A stretch of 64,000 nucleotides of DNA from a virus. The DNA is taken from positions 1-64,000 of IMG/VR virus record IMGVR_UViG_3300048556_000868, one strand, 5' to 3'. The notes beneath the pieces were generated by a model that made no database searches, was not told where the DNA came from, and saw nothing but the letters and a program-made list of their open reading frames with translations. This document shows positions 32,192 through 44,900 of the stretch, one piece after another (position 1 is the stretch's first letter; every line of letters begins with the position of its first letter). Position numbers and translations under genes: made by a program.

Positions 32192-35100
32192 TTAAGATAT
32201 CTCCGATGACATGCTTATTGGAAACCTAGCATAACAGTCCATCTTTTCATCTTTTAAATCTTCTGCGTTAAATATTAGTTCGATTTTTTCTGTTTCTGTT
32301 GATTGAGAGTTAAATCTAATTCCAAAAAACAAATCTATAGATTCTCCATCTTGCAAAATTGGTATATGATTGTAATCACCGTGGTAACTATTAGCTTCAT
32401 CAACATTGCCAATATTATAATCTATAATATCTATCCCCTTATCACTTGTAAAAACCCTAACAGGAAAATTCTTAAAAGCTACTCCAGTATTATTTACTCC
32501 TTCTGTTCTTATTTCTTCTACTCTTATAAGGTCTGTGAGCAATTTTTCTCCACTGTCTAAAACTATAGTTTCTCCAGCTTCGGTTTGTATTTGAAAATTT
32601 TCTTTTAAAGGATCCCAGCCTTTGTCAAATATTTCAGGTTTTCCGTTTCTCCAAACTTCATGTTTAGTATTAAAATTCTTCCAAAGAATATTGGATTTTT
32701 TACTTGCTAAAAGTTTTTCATTTATAGGATCACCGAAATATTGACCTCCATATCCTAATATGTTATTTTCATGACTGGAAAGAGTTGACGTCATTTCAAA
32801 ATTTTCAAGATCATTATTTTTTGTTATACCTGGTCTTATAATCTCTGTAGTCCATTCAGTTAATCCTCCGTCAGAGAAAAAGTTTATTATTGTATTTTTG
32901 ATTTTTATTGGATTTGGCCCGCAATTTTTAATATTTATTGAAAATAAATTTTGAGCGCCAGTATCATAAGTTAAAGATTCAATTACTTCAAAAAAGTTTA
33001 CGGCTCTAGAAGCTTCTTCACTCCCAGATCCGCCATTGCTTATTTCATAGCACATTTGTATATCTTTTAAATTAATAGAAGGATTATAATCTTCAGCATA
33101 TTCGTAGAACCTTGAATTTATTTGATTATACACTCCCAATGAAACTGGTAATACAGTTGTCTTTAAGTTATCTCCATACCAATCTGGATTAGCCAATGAT
33201 GAATCATAATCTTCGTATGTTTCTAAGTTTCCAAAATCACCATCAGGTGAAAAATCAGGATTATATAAATAGGAATAAAATTTTCCATCTCCTCCAGGGA
33301 ATTGTTGTTCTGAAGCAGCATAAGAAAATTCGTTCAACATTACTCTTGGGCTACCTTCTCCAAAGTCTCCTAAAACTGAATCAAGAGGCCTTCTCTTGGA
33401 CAATTCATTTCCATCTCTTAAGGCTAATCTGATTTTGTCTATTTCTTCAGATTCAACTGTTTTAAAGTTAAAATCACTAATTAAAAAAATATATCTTTCT
33501 GATATTATAGATGCTCTATTTGAATTATATAATTGAGATAGTGCGTCGCATATATTTTTTAGATATTCTTTACCCCTGTCATTGTTGTGAACAGTGTTTC
33601 GAAGTCTTTCTTGGATAAATTTTTTGTCAAAAGATTTTGGGTAATTAGGTAAATCTAAAATTCTATTTTCATCTAAAGGAAAATTTCCCATCGCGCTATG
33701 GCCTACTATACAAATTCCTATATTTACTCTGTTCTGTTCTATTCTTACATTAAATCTTTTGAAATTTTCTATATCATAACCTAGTGACTTTAAATCGTTT
33801 TCAAAGATTATAGAATTTGTTTCTTCGTATATTTCAGTATAACTTTGGTTATACCAAGGAGGTTCACCAGATGTGTCGTATTTATCTCCATAGTTTTCGC
33901 TGTAAGGGAATTTATTTCTATCATATCCAGTAACAGATTTTATCAATGAGTCTATGATTATTTGATATTTTGAAAATTCCCCAACACCGTCAATATTTAA
34001 TAATTGCTGAGACACCGCTGCGCTCCCGTCAATAACAAAAATTAAATCCATCTGTTTATTTTTTGGTTTTGCTATAAAAGTATTATTTTTAAATTCTAAT
34101 CCGCTTTGATGACCAGCAACAGCCACAGAAGAAAAAGTGCAAAGAGAGTGCCTGTTTATATTATCAAACAAAGTTACCCCAAAACAAGGTTCTTCTATGT
34201 TACTAATATCTTCCTGTATGTTTGTGGTAGATTCTATAAAAGTTGCACTTATTAAATGATTGTTTTTGTATACAATATCATGCTGCCAGTCAGGGCAGTA
34301 AAATACAGAATTATTAGGCCTTCCAGGCGTTGTTAAAGAACTGGCATCTGCTCCGTATGGTCTAGGCATTGCAAACCTAAATTTCTTATAACCTAAATGA
34401 CTCTCTAAAAATTGTAAAATTTCTACAGCTTCATCATCATCTCTCATATCAAACACAACATTAAATGTGGACATGTTTTGATTGATTGATTTTTTATATC
34501 TTTTATTATAATACTCTAAAAATTTTGATTGAGTATGGGTTGGTTTTTGTGATAAATTAAAAGAAAGGGTTGGGCGGTGTTCAAAGTTCCTAACTTTATA
34601 ATAAGGAAATTTAGCTATTCTTTCTGGGTCTTCTATGTAAATACTACTTCTTCCGCAGATTGCTGGAACAATTACGTTGTAGTTTTCTTCTGATTTTAAA
34701 GTAAAGTTAGATAAAGGTGTAACCTCAAAAGAATACGAATCTTTGCCTATATCTGATTCCAGCTCTAATTGTACATAATTACTTAAATGTATTATTCTTT
34801 TTCTTTTTTCTCCAGTTACTTTGTCGGTAAAATCTTTTGTTATTACGTCACATCCCTCTGGAAATAAAGCGTTAGCCGCCAAACAATCTTGAGGGCAAAA
34901 CTTTAGTTTACTTACAGATGCGGGAGCGTCTTTTGTTTTATCTAAAACTACAAATGCGTTATCTTCTTCGTCTTCTAGTATTTCTTCTGGGTTTGTTGTT
35001 AACCCCAAATAGTTTCCAACATCGGATGTATCTCCTGAATCAAGAAGTTTAGATTTTAATACCAATTTAGGAATTTCTTCCGTTATTAAAGTTTCGCAAG

Positions 35101-36652
35101 AATCTAATTGAACATTGATGCTTAAATCTGTCAATATTGATTGTTCGAAATATTCAACGACAAACCCTTCTCCGTTTCCAAATATAAAAGTTTTATTGTT
35201 TATAACTTTAAATACTTTTGCAAAACCTATAGAAAAAATAGAATCTTCGGGTTCTTCTACATCTATGTATATGCAGTCATCTACAGCTAATTCTTGAGGA
35301 TCCCTAAAAAATAAAACCCCTGAAGTAGGTTTGTTGTTTTCATCAGTTTGATACACATATATTTCTATTAAAGAGCTTAACGTTTCTTTTTGATCTTCAT
35401 CCATACTGAATGAATCAAGTTTTATTGTTTCGCCTTTTTTAAGTTCTATATCCTCATTTACTCTTATAGGTAGTACAGCGTCGGTTTTTACATTGTAACC
35501 AGCGTGACTCTCCACGCTTCTTAGGGTGCTTTCTGTATTACATATAAATTTAGAGGTTATATTATTATTATTTCTATAATCAATGCTATGGCTAAACTCT
35601 ACGCATGTGAACTTAAGGTCCGTCCTGTAGGGAAAACTATATATAAAATTAAAAGCCTGAACATCTGTAGATAAAAGTCTTTCACCTTTATAATCTAAAG
35701 CGTATATAGATTCATAAGGAAAATGTTTTTCTTGAAGAAAATGTATTATAGCTTTTGCCTCTTTGTCTGTCCTGTTGTTGAATCTTACGTTTAATTCAAG
35801 CGGTAGGGAATTGATGGCTAGATTGTTTACATAATCATACCCCTCTCCTAATTTCATTGATTCATTATTTGCCCTATAAGAACCGCTAGAACCATAAGAA
35901 GGCCTCCATACAAAATTTTGAGTCCAATTGTTTGACGCACTTGGATAATTTGATGTGTTAGATGTATGGTTATTAACGCAATAAAAAAACTTATTAACTG
36001 AAGAAGACCTTATGTTTCTGAATTCAAAACCTCCTTCTTGATGGCCATAAACAAATATATAAGCTTGAGCCTTGACTGCGTTAACAGGTATATGCTTGGG
36101 GTGTACATCAAGCTGAACGTTATAGTATTCTGATTCACTAAGTTCAGAAGAAGCCATCGGTCTGACCAAGGGCCTGTAATTTTCTACTTCAATGATTTTT
36201 TCTTGAATATCAAAGAATTTAACTCCAATCCCAACTCCTACTGAGTCAGATTTATTTATTACCCCATTAAGCATTTCTATATGAGTTAAATAGGGGTCTA
36301 TAGTGTCAGAAAGAGCAGTATTTTTTCTTACATAAGTTTTAAAAGTATAGGGTATAGAAGTATCTATAGAAAATATAAAACCAAAAGGGACTTCAATGCT
36401 TCCAGAAATAATGGTTTTTTTAAAAATCATACCCCTGTTTGGGTCAATTGATATTAAGTTGCCTTCTTCATCCGATATTTTTGCATTATCTGAAAAACAA
36501 TCAAAATCTTTGTCGCTAATTAATCTATCTTCACTTGGCGATGCTATTAAATATTTCTCTATATCATTGGGCACAGAAAGATTATCTACCTTTACAATAT
36601 CGTGTTTTTGGTAGTTTTTTTCTAGCTCCCAGCTTTTTGCAGATATATCCAT
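32192..36652 (-). CDS. Large tail protein: two M-like domains, von Willebrand A-like domain, beta-sandwich C-terminus
   Basis: The 1,486-residue protein contains a lambda gpM-type domain at about residues 277-357 (LELNVRFNNRTDKEAKAII, HFLQ..., FTCVEFSHSID) and a second copy at about 724-800 (STFNVVFDMRDDDEAVEIL, FRFAMPRPYG, W-Q-H-D). From about 865 a von Willebrand A-like fold begins: MDLIFVIDGSAAVSQQ fits a degenerate MIDAS (D-x-S-x-S normally). The C-terminus has Ig/ASH-like segments. Adhesion or metal-dependent host contact is possible for the vWA part; a tail-tip scaffold role is likely for the rest. It overlaps the upstream tube-like gene by one base (TAATG). Confidence 0.68.
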   Translation of the reverse strand: MDISAKSWELEKNYQKHDIVKVDNLSVPNDIEKYLIASPSEDRLISDKDFDCFSDNAKISDEEGNLISIDPNRGMIFKKTIISGSIEVPFGFIFSIDTSIPYTFKTYVRKNTALSDTIDPYLTHIEMLNGVINKSDSVGVGIGVKFFDIQEKIIEVENYRPLVRPMASSELSESEYYNVQLDVHPKHIPVNAVKAQAYIFVYGHQEGGFEFRNIRSSSVNKFFYCVNNHTSNTSNYPSASNNWTQNFVWRPSYGSSGSYRANNESMKLGEGYDYVNNLAINSLPLELNVRFNNRTDKEAKAIIHFLQEKHFPYESIYALDYKGERLLSTDVQAFNFIYSFPYRTDLKFTCVEFSHSIDYRNNNNITSKFICNTESTLRSVESHAGYNVKTDAVLPIRVNEDIELKKGETIKLDSFSMDEDQKETLSSLIEIYVYQTDENNKPTSGVLFFRDPQELAVDDCIYIDVEEPEDSIFSIGFAKVFKVINNKTFIFGNGEGFVVEYFEQSILTDLSINVQLDSCETLITEEIPKLVLKSKLLDSGDTSDVGNYLGLTTNPEEILEDEEDNAFVVLDKTKDAPASVSKLKFCPQDCLAANALFPEGCDVITKDFTDKVTGEKRKRIIHLSNYVQLELESDIGKDSYSFEVTPLSNFTLKSEENYNVIVPAICGRSSIYIEDPERIAKFPYYKVRNFEHRPTLSFNLSQKPTHTQSKFLEYYNKRYKKSINQNMSTFNVVFDMRDDDEAVEILQFLESHLGYKKFRFAMPRPYGADASSLTTPGRPNNSVFYCPDWQHDIVYKNNHLISATFIESTTNIQEDISNIEEPCFGVTLFDNINRHSLCTFSSVAVAGHQSGLEFKNNTFIAKPKNKQMDLIFVIDGSAAVSQQLLNIDGVGEFSKYQIIIDSLIKSVTGYDRNKFPYSENYGDKYDTSGEPPWYNQSYTEIYEETNSIIFENDLKSLGYDIENFKRFNVRIEQNRVNIGICIVGHSAMGNFPLDENRILDLPNYPKSFDKKFIQERLRNTVHNNDRGKEYLKNICDALSQLYNSNRASIISERYIFLISDFNFKTVESEEIDKIRLALRDGNELSKRRPLDSVLGDFGEGSPRVMLNEFSYAASEQQFPGGDGKFYSYLYNPDFSPDGDFGNLETYEDYDSSLANPDWYGDNLKTTVLPVSLGVYNQINSRFYEYAEDYNPSINLKDIQMCYEISNGGSGSEEASRAVNFFEVIESLTYDTGAQNLFSINIKNCGPNPIKIKNTIINFFSDGGLTEWTTEIIRPGITKNNDLENFEMTSTLSSHENNILGYGGQYFGDPINEKLLASKKSNILWKNFNTKHEVWRNGKPEIFDKGWDPLKENFQIQTEAGETIVLDSGEKLLTDLIRVEEIRTEGVNNTGVAFKNFPVRVFTSDKGIDIIDYNIGNVDEANSYHGDYNHIPILQDGESIDLFFGIRFNSQSTETEKIELIFNAEDLKDEKMDCYARFPISMSSEIS

Positions 36653-37863
36653 TATCTATAAGATTGTCTAACCGTAGCTCTGCCTCTCAAAAAACCGCCT
36701 TCCGATATAGTGAGTGCGTCTTGATCTACAACTCCATATTGCTTTAATTCATCAGGCACTTCGTCTGGCAATACCAGATTACCAAGTAACCTGAATTCTT
36801 TTAGTTTACCTTGGTTGTTGTCCGTAAATTCTTTTGAGAAACCTATATCATGAAGTTTGATTGTTACGTCAGCTCTTTGCCCTGTAATTTTTAAAAAAGG
36901 ATCTAACTTTTCTCCTTGTAAGTTGATTGTAATGTCTATTTCGTTTTTAGTAACCCTTATTGGAAGCTCTCCATCATTATCAAAATTTCCACTTATTGGT
37001 ATAGGGATTTCTGGAGTTCTGTTTGAGGATATACTATAATCAAAAGCTAAAGGGTATTGAATGCCCACATCGCTTGTCCCTAATATTTCACTTCTTGCGG
37101 CGTGAGGTACGCTGATTTGGTTTTCTTTTAAACATTCATAATTACTAGTAATGCTATCTGCAAGCCCTTCTATATATTCCATTTTTCCATATACGTCAAG
37201 ACTTGCTTCTGCCATAATAGGCTGAAATGGAGCCGCGCTAAAACTCATTTCGGTTAAATATATGTCATTAAAAACATAATCACCCAAGCATCCTGTCATT
37301 TTCGACTCATTAATTTGTGGGTAAATTTTTGGGTCAAGTAATCCTGTTAAATCTGCAAACGTATGAAGATTTCCAGTATTCATATAATAGCTAAAGTTGA
37401 GTCTTCCCCTAACGGGGCCTCTGGCAGAATGATTTCTTACAACCTCTACTTCTCCATAGGGCACATCTTCCTGGATATCTAAAGTCATTTCCCCAGTAGA
37501 TCTTACTTTAATGTGATAGTCTCCAGCTTCTAGATCGTCTGCAAGTATAAGGGATTGTCCGTTTGGGTAAGCTATTTTTTGCCCACTTCTTACTACCTCA
37601 ATAGAATTTGACATTTTCATTCCTGGGCCAGATGGTGGACCAAGAATAAAACCTGACTCATGTGCTCCAGTAAAATGAATATCTTCTTTCTGGAAAGCAA
37701 ATGAAATATTATAATCATCTACAAATTTTCTTGCGTCTATAGGTTGATTTGCTGATATGCTTGCTGAGTTTGCAAAAACCATCATTGGCTCCTCACCTTC
37801 AGGTGCGAGCAAAAGCGGTACATCTTCATACCTATAGAACGGTTTATTTTTTCTAGAACTCAT
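36652..37863 (-). CDS. Tail tube-like structural protein 3
   Basis: The 403-residue beta-rich protein shares segments with 37860-38936 and 62546-63988: IYLTEMSFSAAPFQPIMAEASLDVYGKM matches the GYITSHSVSCGIG...NIRVLGDI and NCFVTNYSVSASVG...SIDIVASDI segments of the other two. A closing strand segment (ITGQRADVTIKLHD) also corresponds. These look like tandem tube-type domains. It may form a distal tail ring or second tube protein. It overlaps the preceding gene by 4 nt. Confidence 0.6.
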   Translation of the reverse strand: MSSRKNKPFYRYEDVPLLLAPEGEEPMMVFANSASISANQPIDARKFVDDYNISFAFQKEDIHFTGAHESGFILGPPSGPGMKMSNSIEVVRSGQKIAYPNGQSLILADDLEAGDYHIKVRSTGEMTLDIQEDVPYGEVEVVRNHSARGPVRGRLNFSYYMNTGNLHTFADLTGLLDPKIYPQINESKMTGCLGDYVFNDIYLTEMSFSAAPFQPIMAEASLDVYGKMEYIEGLADSITSNYECLKENQISVPHAARSEILGTSDVGIQYPLAFDYSISSNRTPEIPIPISGNFDNDGELPIRVTKNEIDITINLQGEKLDPFLKITGQRADVTIKLHDIGFSKEFTDNNQGKLKEFRLLGNLVLPDEVPDELKQYGVVDQDALTISEGGFLRGRATVRQSYR

Positions 37864-38936
37864 CTCTTATTATAATAAGCTGTATAGCTTAAATTTGCAG
37901 TTAATCTTCCATCTGTTGATGCCGACATTGATTCGTTTGTTAATCTAGCTAGTTTTACCGTATAATTTTGTATTGGTTCACCAAAGCAATCTTTTATTCT
38001 TATGGCTAAATTATGAAGAGTCGGTGATTTTAAATACTTTCTCAGGCTTTTGTATTTTCTTTCATCGACTTCCACCGTAAAATTAGTTTTAGATTCTATC
38101 GGCCAAACTACATCTACTTGCGCAGGCACCGTAGATCCAACGGTATATATAGGATCTATACCTATATTTATTGTATGATTGAAAGATGTTACCCTGTCAA
38201 AAACATAATCGCTTGTATCGTCTTCAGTTTCGTTTGGGTAACTTACTCCTTTGTGTTCTGGAAGTAAGCCTCCAATTTCAATTTGTATAGATTCTTGGTT
38301 CGCTAACCTTATTTCAGGAAAAGGTAATTCTCCAGAAGCATTATAGGTGGTTGGATTGTCTGAATCTTCTTGTACAAATAAAAAGTTTTCCTCGCTTTTA
38401 AGATTGGTAGAATCTTCGTTTTCGACTATATCTGGAGATCCACCTATATCTCCAAGAACTCTAATATTTGTGCTTGTTGTGGGTAGCTGGCCTATACCGC
38501 AAGAAACTGAGTGGCTCGTTATATAGCCACTATGAAAACCAAAGTAACTCTCTCCATGATGTATGCTTCCAGTAAACGGATTATCACCAGTAAAATTCAA
38601 CATAAAATCTTCGCTTACTAAAATTGAGTTTATGCTAAAGCTTCCCTCTAATGGGGCATTGAGGACAGCTAAACTTTCAGGCAGTTTTTCGCTTCTTTCT
38701 CTAGTGCATATTTTTTCTTGCAAAAGCTTAAAGCCGTTTGAGTCTATAAGTAAACCCTGTTCATTAATTTGAAAATATTCAGCTTGTTCGTAAAAAGCTT
38801 TATTTACATGGCCCCAACCTAGGACATTGATTGGTTGTTCGGATATAGAATATGATCCCTCAACGCTCTGTACTCCTGAAATTTGAGTTCCGTTGAGATA
38901 AAATTGTTGCTCATAACCTAATACCGCTTGTCTCAT
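37860..38936 (-). CDS. Tail tube-like structural protein 2
   Basis: The 358-residue protein begins MRQAVLGYEQQFYLNGTQIS and has an SGVQSVEGSYSI segment as in tube proteins, then the shared GYITSHSVSCGIG motif and a C-terminal NHTINIGIDPIYTVGS segment. It resembles the 62546-63988 and 36652-37863 products. Its ATG overlaps the tape measure's TGA. In lambda the gene after the tape measure is M, so two extra tube-like genes between them are unusual. Confidence 0.62.
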   Translation of the reverse strand: MRQAVLGYEQQFYLNGTQISGVQSVEGSYSISEQPINVLGWGHVNKAFYEQAEYFQINEQGLLIDSNGFKLLQEKICTRERSEKLPESLAVLNAPLEGSFSINSILVSEDFMLNFTGDNPFTGSIHHGESYFGFHSGYITSHSVSCGIGQLPTTSTNIRVLGDIGGSPDIVENEDSTNLKSEENFLFVQEDSDNPTTYNASGELPFPEIRLANQESIQIEIGGLLPEHKGVSYPNETEDDTSDYVFDRVTSFNHTINIGIDPIYTVGSTVPAQVDVVWPIESKTNFTVEVDERKYKSLRKYLKSPTLHNLAIRIKDCFGEPIQNYTVKLARLTNESMSASTDGRLTANLSYTAYYNKR

Positions 38937-41900
38937 CTATCGAGTTCTCCGCCTAGTCTTTTCTCCTCTCTTATAACCTCTAGAACTCTCGTCTTTATTT
39001 TCATTGCAAGTTCTTGTTCTTGTTGGTAGGATCCTTCTGGGGTTTGAGCTTCCACACTTTCTTTGCCAGAGCTATCAATGGTTACATTAACGCTAATGTT
39101 GTTGGTTATTTCGTTGTTTTGAGCTGCGCTTGTTTTTTCTGTTTCTGATGATTTTGCAGCTTCTATTAAAGGCTGTATTCTGTTTACTGGCTGATTTCCT
39201 TTTGGGCTTTCTGGGCTTGATTGGTTCGAAGGAAAGCTGGCTTGGCTGCCAGTACCAACAATTCCGCCGTCATAATATCCAGTTGCGCTTTTCCTGAATC
39301 CATCTGGATTTTGCATTGCGAAACGCATGGTATTTGGATTGTCTCGCATCAACTTATCGGTAGAACTTTTTCTTATAATAAAATCTCCTTCGTCAAGTCC
39401 AACAGGGCCAACTTTATCAATCCCAGATGGACCTTGTATTCTAGGAAGAGAGCCTGTTCTGTTCATTGATTCAAGGTTCTGATAGCCGATTTTTTTAGCT
39501 GTACTTGAAGGTATAAACCCTTCTCCTCTTGTTAGCATTGATGGAATTTTTCCTCCAGAATTATTTTTTAAGGTTTTTCTTCCGTAAGAGCTTCCCATAT
39601 TGTTTAAATCTGGTCGGGTGGGATCAACAAGTGGTCTGTCGTCAAATGTTCTTGTTTTTGTTACTTTTAAGAAATTGCCAGGTTGATAAGTAGTTGATCC
39701 AATAAAAGGGGAGTCTCCAGATTCAGGTCCAATTTTTCTTCTATCTTGAGGTGTTAAGGTTCGCGTAGTTGCGTATTTTGTGCCTTGATTACTTGTATAT
39801 TCTATCGGCTGTCCAGTTTCAAAAGAGTTTTTTATTTGATTGTAATCAAGATCATATCCCCTTCTATTTGCTGCTTGATAAGCATCTGAATATTCTCCAA
39901 ATCCTAAATCTCCATTAAAGAAATTACTAGCTTTGTTTCCAATGTATTTTCCTGTTTTTACAAAAGGTGATGTTACGAAATCAACTGTTTTTCTTAAAGG
40001 TTCTCTAAGAACGTCTGTTACTTCGGCGACGGCAAAGCTGCTTATGAAACCCATAGCTTGCTGGAGGTATCCCATTCTTTTTTTGAATTTAGCGTTCTTT
40101 TTATCTACTTCGTATGCAGCTTTTTCTAAAAGGTAATCTTTGTATTCTTGCATCTCTTGGCTTTTTGCCAAAGCCCTCCCGCTCATTCTTGGGTCTCCTG
40201 TTTTTAAACTAACATCAGAACCTAGGGCAAGAGGGTTCATTTTTTTCATATCAAAGACGGGTGGCCCTTTTTTCTTGCTTTGATCTTCCATTGCTTTATT
40301 TACAGCGTCAGCAGTTATGGTCATGACCGCTAATTGAGTGGCTCCTTTAAAGAATCTAGTAGCTCTTCCTCCTCCTGAAAAATTTTGAACCTCTTCTTTG
40401 GGTACAACATATTCTCCAGCAGTTAACATTGCTGGGACATTATCTATACCTGCTGGACCTTCAACTAAGCCACCTTTTGCAAAGCGTTGGATTTTTCCGC
40501 CCCAGAAATTTTGTCCAGTAGGAGTGGGGTCTACTACTGGAGGAGAGCCTATTGTTGTGGTAGTTGTGACAGCAGTATTTTGTATATTTATTAAATCTTT
40601 TTCTTGGGCAGCCAAGATTTGTTTTTCAATAAGTATTCGTCTTTTTGCAATATCAGCTATTTTTTTATTTAATCCATTTATTTCATCTATTGTATTTTTT
40701 TGCAAATTATCTAGAACTAAGTGTTCTTTCTCTAAAGTTATTTTTTTATCCTTTATTTTTTTAAGTTCTTCATCTTTTTTATCAATATCTTTATTTAGTT
40801 CATACTTTTGTTCATCTGTTAGGTTACTTGGCTTGGGGCTAGATCCAGAGCCTGTTTTAATAAACTTTTCCCTCATCAAGCTTATTTCGTTTTGCATTGC
40901 CTCTATTTCGCTTTCAGCTTTTGTGATTTTGTCAATTACTTCTTTCTTTTTACCTTCCAGCTCATCAAAATTATTATCTCCAAGCACGTATGGAGCACCA
41001 AGGGGTGTTGGATCAAGGATATTCCGCTTGTCTAATACTTCCATAGGACTTAATTTATCCCCTTTTGCAATAGATTCTTCCAGATCATTTTTCTTTATTC
41101 TTTGTTCAAAAGTAAGATCTCCTTGTGCTTTATCAAAATAACCTCGGGATTTTTCATCAAATATAGACATTATATCCTTTGGCTTCTCTGAGGTAAAATT
41201 TTGAGCTGTTTTGATAAGTTGATCTCTTTTTTCAAAAGCCGCTTCTAGATCTTCATCTAATTTTTTTTGGTTTTCTTTTTTTAAAGCAATAGTTCTTTCT
41301 AGGGTATGTGGCCCAGCCCCTTCCCTACCACCATTTTTGGCCAAAGCGTCTTGAGTGGAAACATTAACTTGATTTTCTGCCACAGAATGATTAGTTATTG
41401 GGCCCTGTTGTTCTTTTATTTTTTCCGCATCTACTTCAGATTTAATTTCCTCAAGCTTTTGTCTTATTTTTTCGAAAGCTCCACTTAAGCTTTCTATAAA
41501 ATCGCCCCCAGCATTGCTGAAATTATTTATTTCGCCTTTTAGGTTTGTTATATGTTTTTCTAAGTCGCTTCCTTTTGGGGCGATTCCTTCAAGAAGAGAT
41601 TTGTTTGCTTCTTCTATAGCTTTTCTTACCTCTTCCATGGTAGCTGGAGTCTCAGAGGATTTATCAGGTTTTACTCCTTCCATTAATTGACCTCTTAGTT
41701 TTTCCAAGGCCAAAGTATTTGCAGATACTGCGTTGTTGTTTTCAAGCAAAAATTTATTAGCTTCTTTTTCTGGGTCTACTCCAGTAAATGCATAAGTTAA
41801 ATTACTAATGATTTTATCAACATTATGTTGCATCATTCTATCTAGAATTGCTTCGGCCAAACCAAGGCCAAGGTCTCGATATGCATCGCCTACTGATTTA

Positions 41901-44900
41901 GCTCCTGACCCAATATCTTTAAACATTTGAACCATATTGGTTCTTAAATTTTCAATACCTGTGTTTACTAAATCTGATTTTAGATTAGAAGCAGAGACCT
42001 GCATCTCAGCCATTTTTATTCTTAAAGCGTCTATCGCTTCTGTTCCATTGTTTGTGGTTTTGTTAAATTCCTTTAGTTTTTCAGTAAATGCAAGCATATC
42101 TTCCGCTGTTGCATTAGGGTTGATCGCCTGTGTTGCAGCAGCTCTAGCGTCATATCTTTGGTTAAAACGATTAATTTGCATGTCAGCGCCAACCATACCT
42201 GATAACGCTCTTTGATCTATTGAGGCTCTGTTTGCGGCAAGTCTGGCTTCGTCAATTTTATTTGAAAAATCAAGAAGTTCTTGAGCTTTTTTCTGTCTTT
42301 CGTTTATACCTTCTAGTAACTGCGCTTGCTCTGATTTTAATCCAGCTAAGTATGCATCTTTTTCAAGCATTGAAGTTTCAAGCTTTAATTCTTCTTGTAC
42401 TGTTTCGAGCAATTTGCCATTGTTTGCGGCAACTTGAAACTTAGTTTCTTCTATTAATCTTTGGGATCCTAACTCAATTAGCTCTGATTTGACTTGTGAT
42501 TCTACTAAAGCTAATCTAATTTTTTCATTTCTTAATACTTCTAATTTTGCTTGAGAGGTAAGTTCTGCTATTTTTGTGTCAGCAATTTCATTTTGTAAAA
42601 GAAGCTCGCCTATTTTTTTTCTTTCTTTTTCATTTTGTAATATGTTAATACGTTCTGCTTTTTCTTGTATTTGAGTTCTAAGAGAAGATATTTCTTCTTT
42701 AAATTTTTCTTCCGCTGTTCTTTTTCTTAATCCAAGTACATCGATTAAACCTTGTTGTATATCGTTTTCTTTATTACTTTTTAAAAGGCTAAAGTATTCT
42801 GATGCTACTTTGTCTGTTAATATCTTTACATTAGTTTCTCTAAGCTCTAAAAGCTTGCCATCTAATTTTAAACTTGGGTCTAAAGATAACACATCTGCTT
42901 TCAGTAAACCTACTTTGGGTTGATTTTCCATCAACTCTGTTGTATTTTTGCCAATTTTTACTTCAACAGCTTGGGCGGTAAGATCGTTTATTATTTCTTT
43001 TCTTAAGTTGTATTCTTCTAATTTTGCATTATTGATTTGCATGTCAAACATTGTTGACTCTTGTATTTCTTTAGCCAAAGTTTTACTATCTGTTATCCTG
43101 TCTTTAAGTATTTTGTATAAAGTTTTATTACCCTCTAGTGTTTTAGCTGTTAGATTTTCGCTTTCCATTTGTAGTGAAAGTTCTTTTCGGGCAATTGCTT
43201 CTGCTTTCTTAGCCGCGTCAATCTCTTGTTGTTCTGTTAATTTTGATTCACGAATTTTTTTAATTTGTTCTTCTCGTAACTTAAGTATATTAGTACTGGC
43301 CAATACAAGAGCGGTAACATTTTCATCTCCTTCTTCCGCTAATCTTGAGTAAAGATCGGTTAGTATTTTTTGAAGTTCTACTGTCGATTTAGGATTTTTG
43401 TCTACATTTTTTAGTTGTTCTTCAACTTGCTTTTTTGTTTGTTCAATTATTCTGGAAGCGGTTTCTTTATCTTTTTTTGATGCGGTTATTTTATTTTCTG
43501 GGTTTAAGCCTTTGTTAATTTTTTCAAAAGTTTTTGCAGATTCTATTACTCTTTTCCCTGCCAAATTTAAATCCGTCTTTAAATTTTCCAAAGCTGTCTT
43601 CATGCTACCAACATCCATTTCTGCAAGATTGTTTGTAACAAGTAATTTGTTTGCTTGCTCAAGAAGAGCTTGGTTTAGTTTTTCTCTAGCGTTTGTTGTT
43701 GAAAGTTTTTCTGTATTTTGAATATCTTCAAGAGCAAGGCTTTGTTTTTCTGCGAGTAATTTTGACTTGGCGATTAAGTTTTGTTCATCTAAGAATTTTG
43801 ATCTTTGAGATGTTTGTTTGTTTATAATCTTATTCAAAGAATTTTCGTGTTTAGCTGCGGCTATTTTCATCTTAGAAACATGTTTTTCTATAACCACCCT
43901 TCTTGCTAATTCTTTTATTCCTTCACTGTTACTTTGAATAAGATTTCTTAAAGATTCGCTAACGTCATTCTTTTTAAACCCATCAATAAAACTTTTCATT
44001 GCTTGCCTGAATGCTTCATCTTCATCCATAGGTTCAAATGGGTTAAAACTTTCTGATTCTTCTAGGCCGTCATGAAGAGTTTTAAATACATTCCTAAAAT
44101 CTTCTTGAGAGACGCCTTCTTTTAGTCCGAAATTCATACTATCAAGCATTCCGTCTGGCTCTCCTCCTGCTTGGCTTAATCTTTTAAAAAGATCTTCGTT
44201 TTTACTAGCTTGACTTTCGTCCATCAAACTTCTGGTTAACATAGCTAAACTATAACCCCTGCTTTTACCTGCATCGTTTAGCTTATCATTATTGTCTATT
44301 GAATCAGTGGTATTAGCAAAGGCTTCATTTGTTGAAACAACAGCTTGAAAGACTTTCATTTGTTGAAGCATTGATTCAAGGCCAGCTTTATCTAAAGTAG
44401 ATTTTCCTGCTTTTTTTGTTGCTTCAGAAAACATTCTCATTGCAAAACCGCCTTCGTTTGCTTCTTTTTGCAGTTCTGCCATAGATCTTGCTACAGCAAT
44501 TTCTACATCATAAGATTTTACTCTGAGATCTAATAACTCTTGATCTTCTTTTATTGTTCTACCGCTACCTTTTATTTCAAGCTCGACAATTTTTTGCTTG
44601 TTTTCTTCTTGTTTCTTTAATTCGAGCCTGTGCGCAGCCTTCTCTGATGCTGAGCCCATAACAGACATATATATCCCCATTTTATCATCGCTAATAAAAT
44701 TTTTAAACACACCATCAGCTAATTTAAAACCAGCTACAACAGCCGCGACTGGTTTGATAAATCTCTGCATAGCCTGAGCTCCTCTTGCAGCCATGTTTCT
44801 GATGCCCGCAAACATTGATCCTCTAGCTGCTCCTCCAGCAGCGGCTCCTCCAGCAACTCCTTCAATAATCCCACCGCTTCCTCCTTCTTCATCCTCTTTT

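Noticed and set aside
40398-41141. Open rightward frame of 247 codons antisense to the tape measure
   Set aside because: It mirrors the coiled-coil codons of the tape measure, is Ser/Phe-rich and has no leader or recognisable motif.
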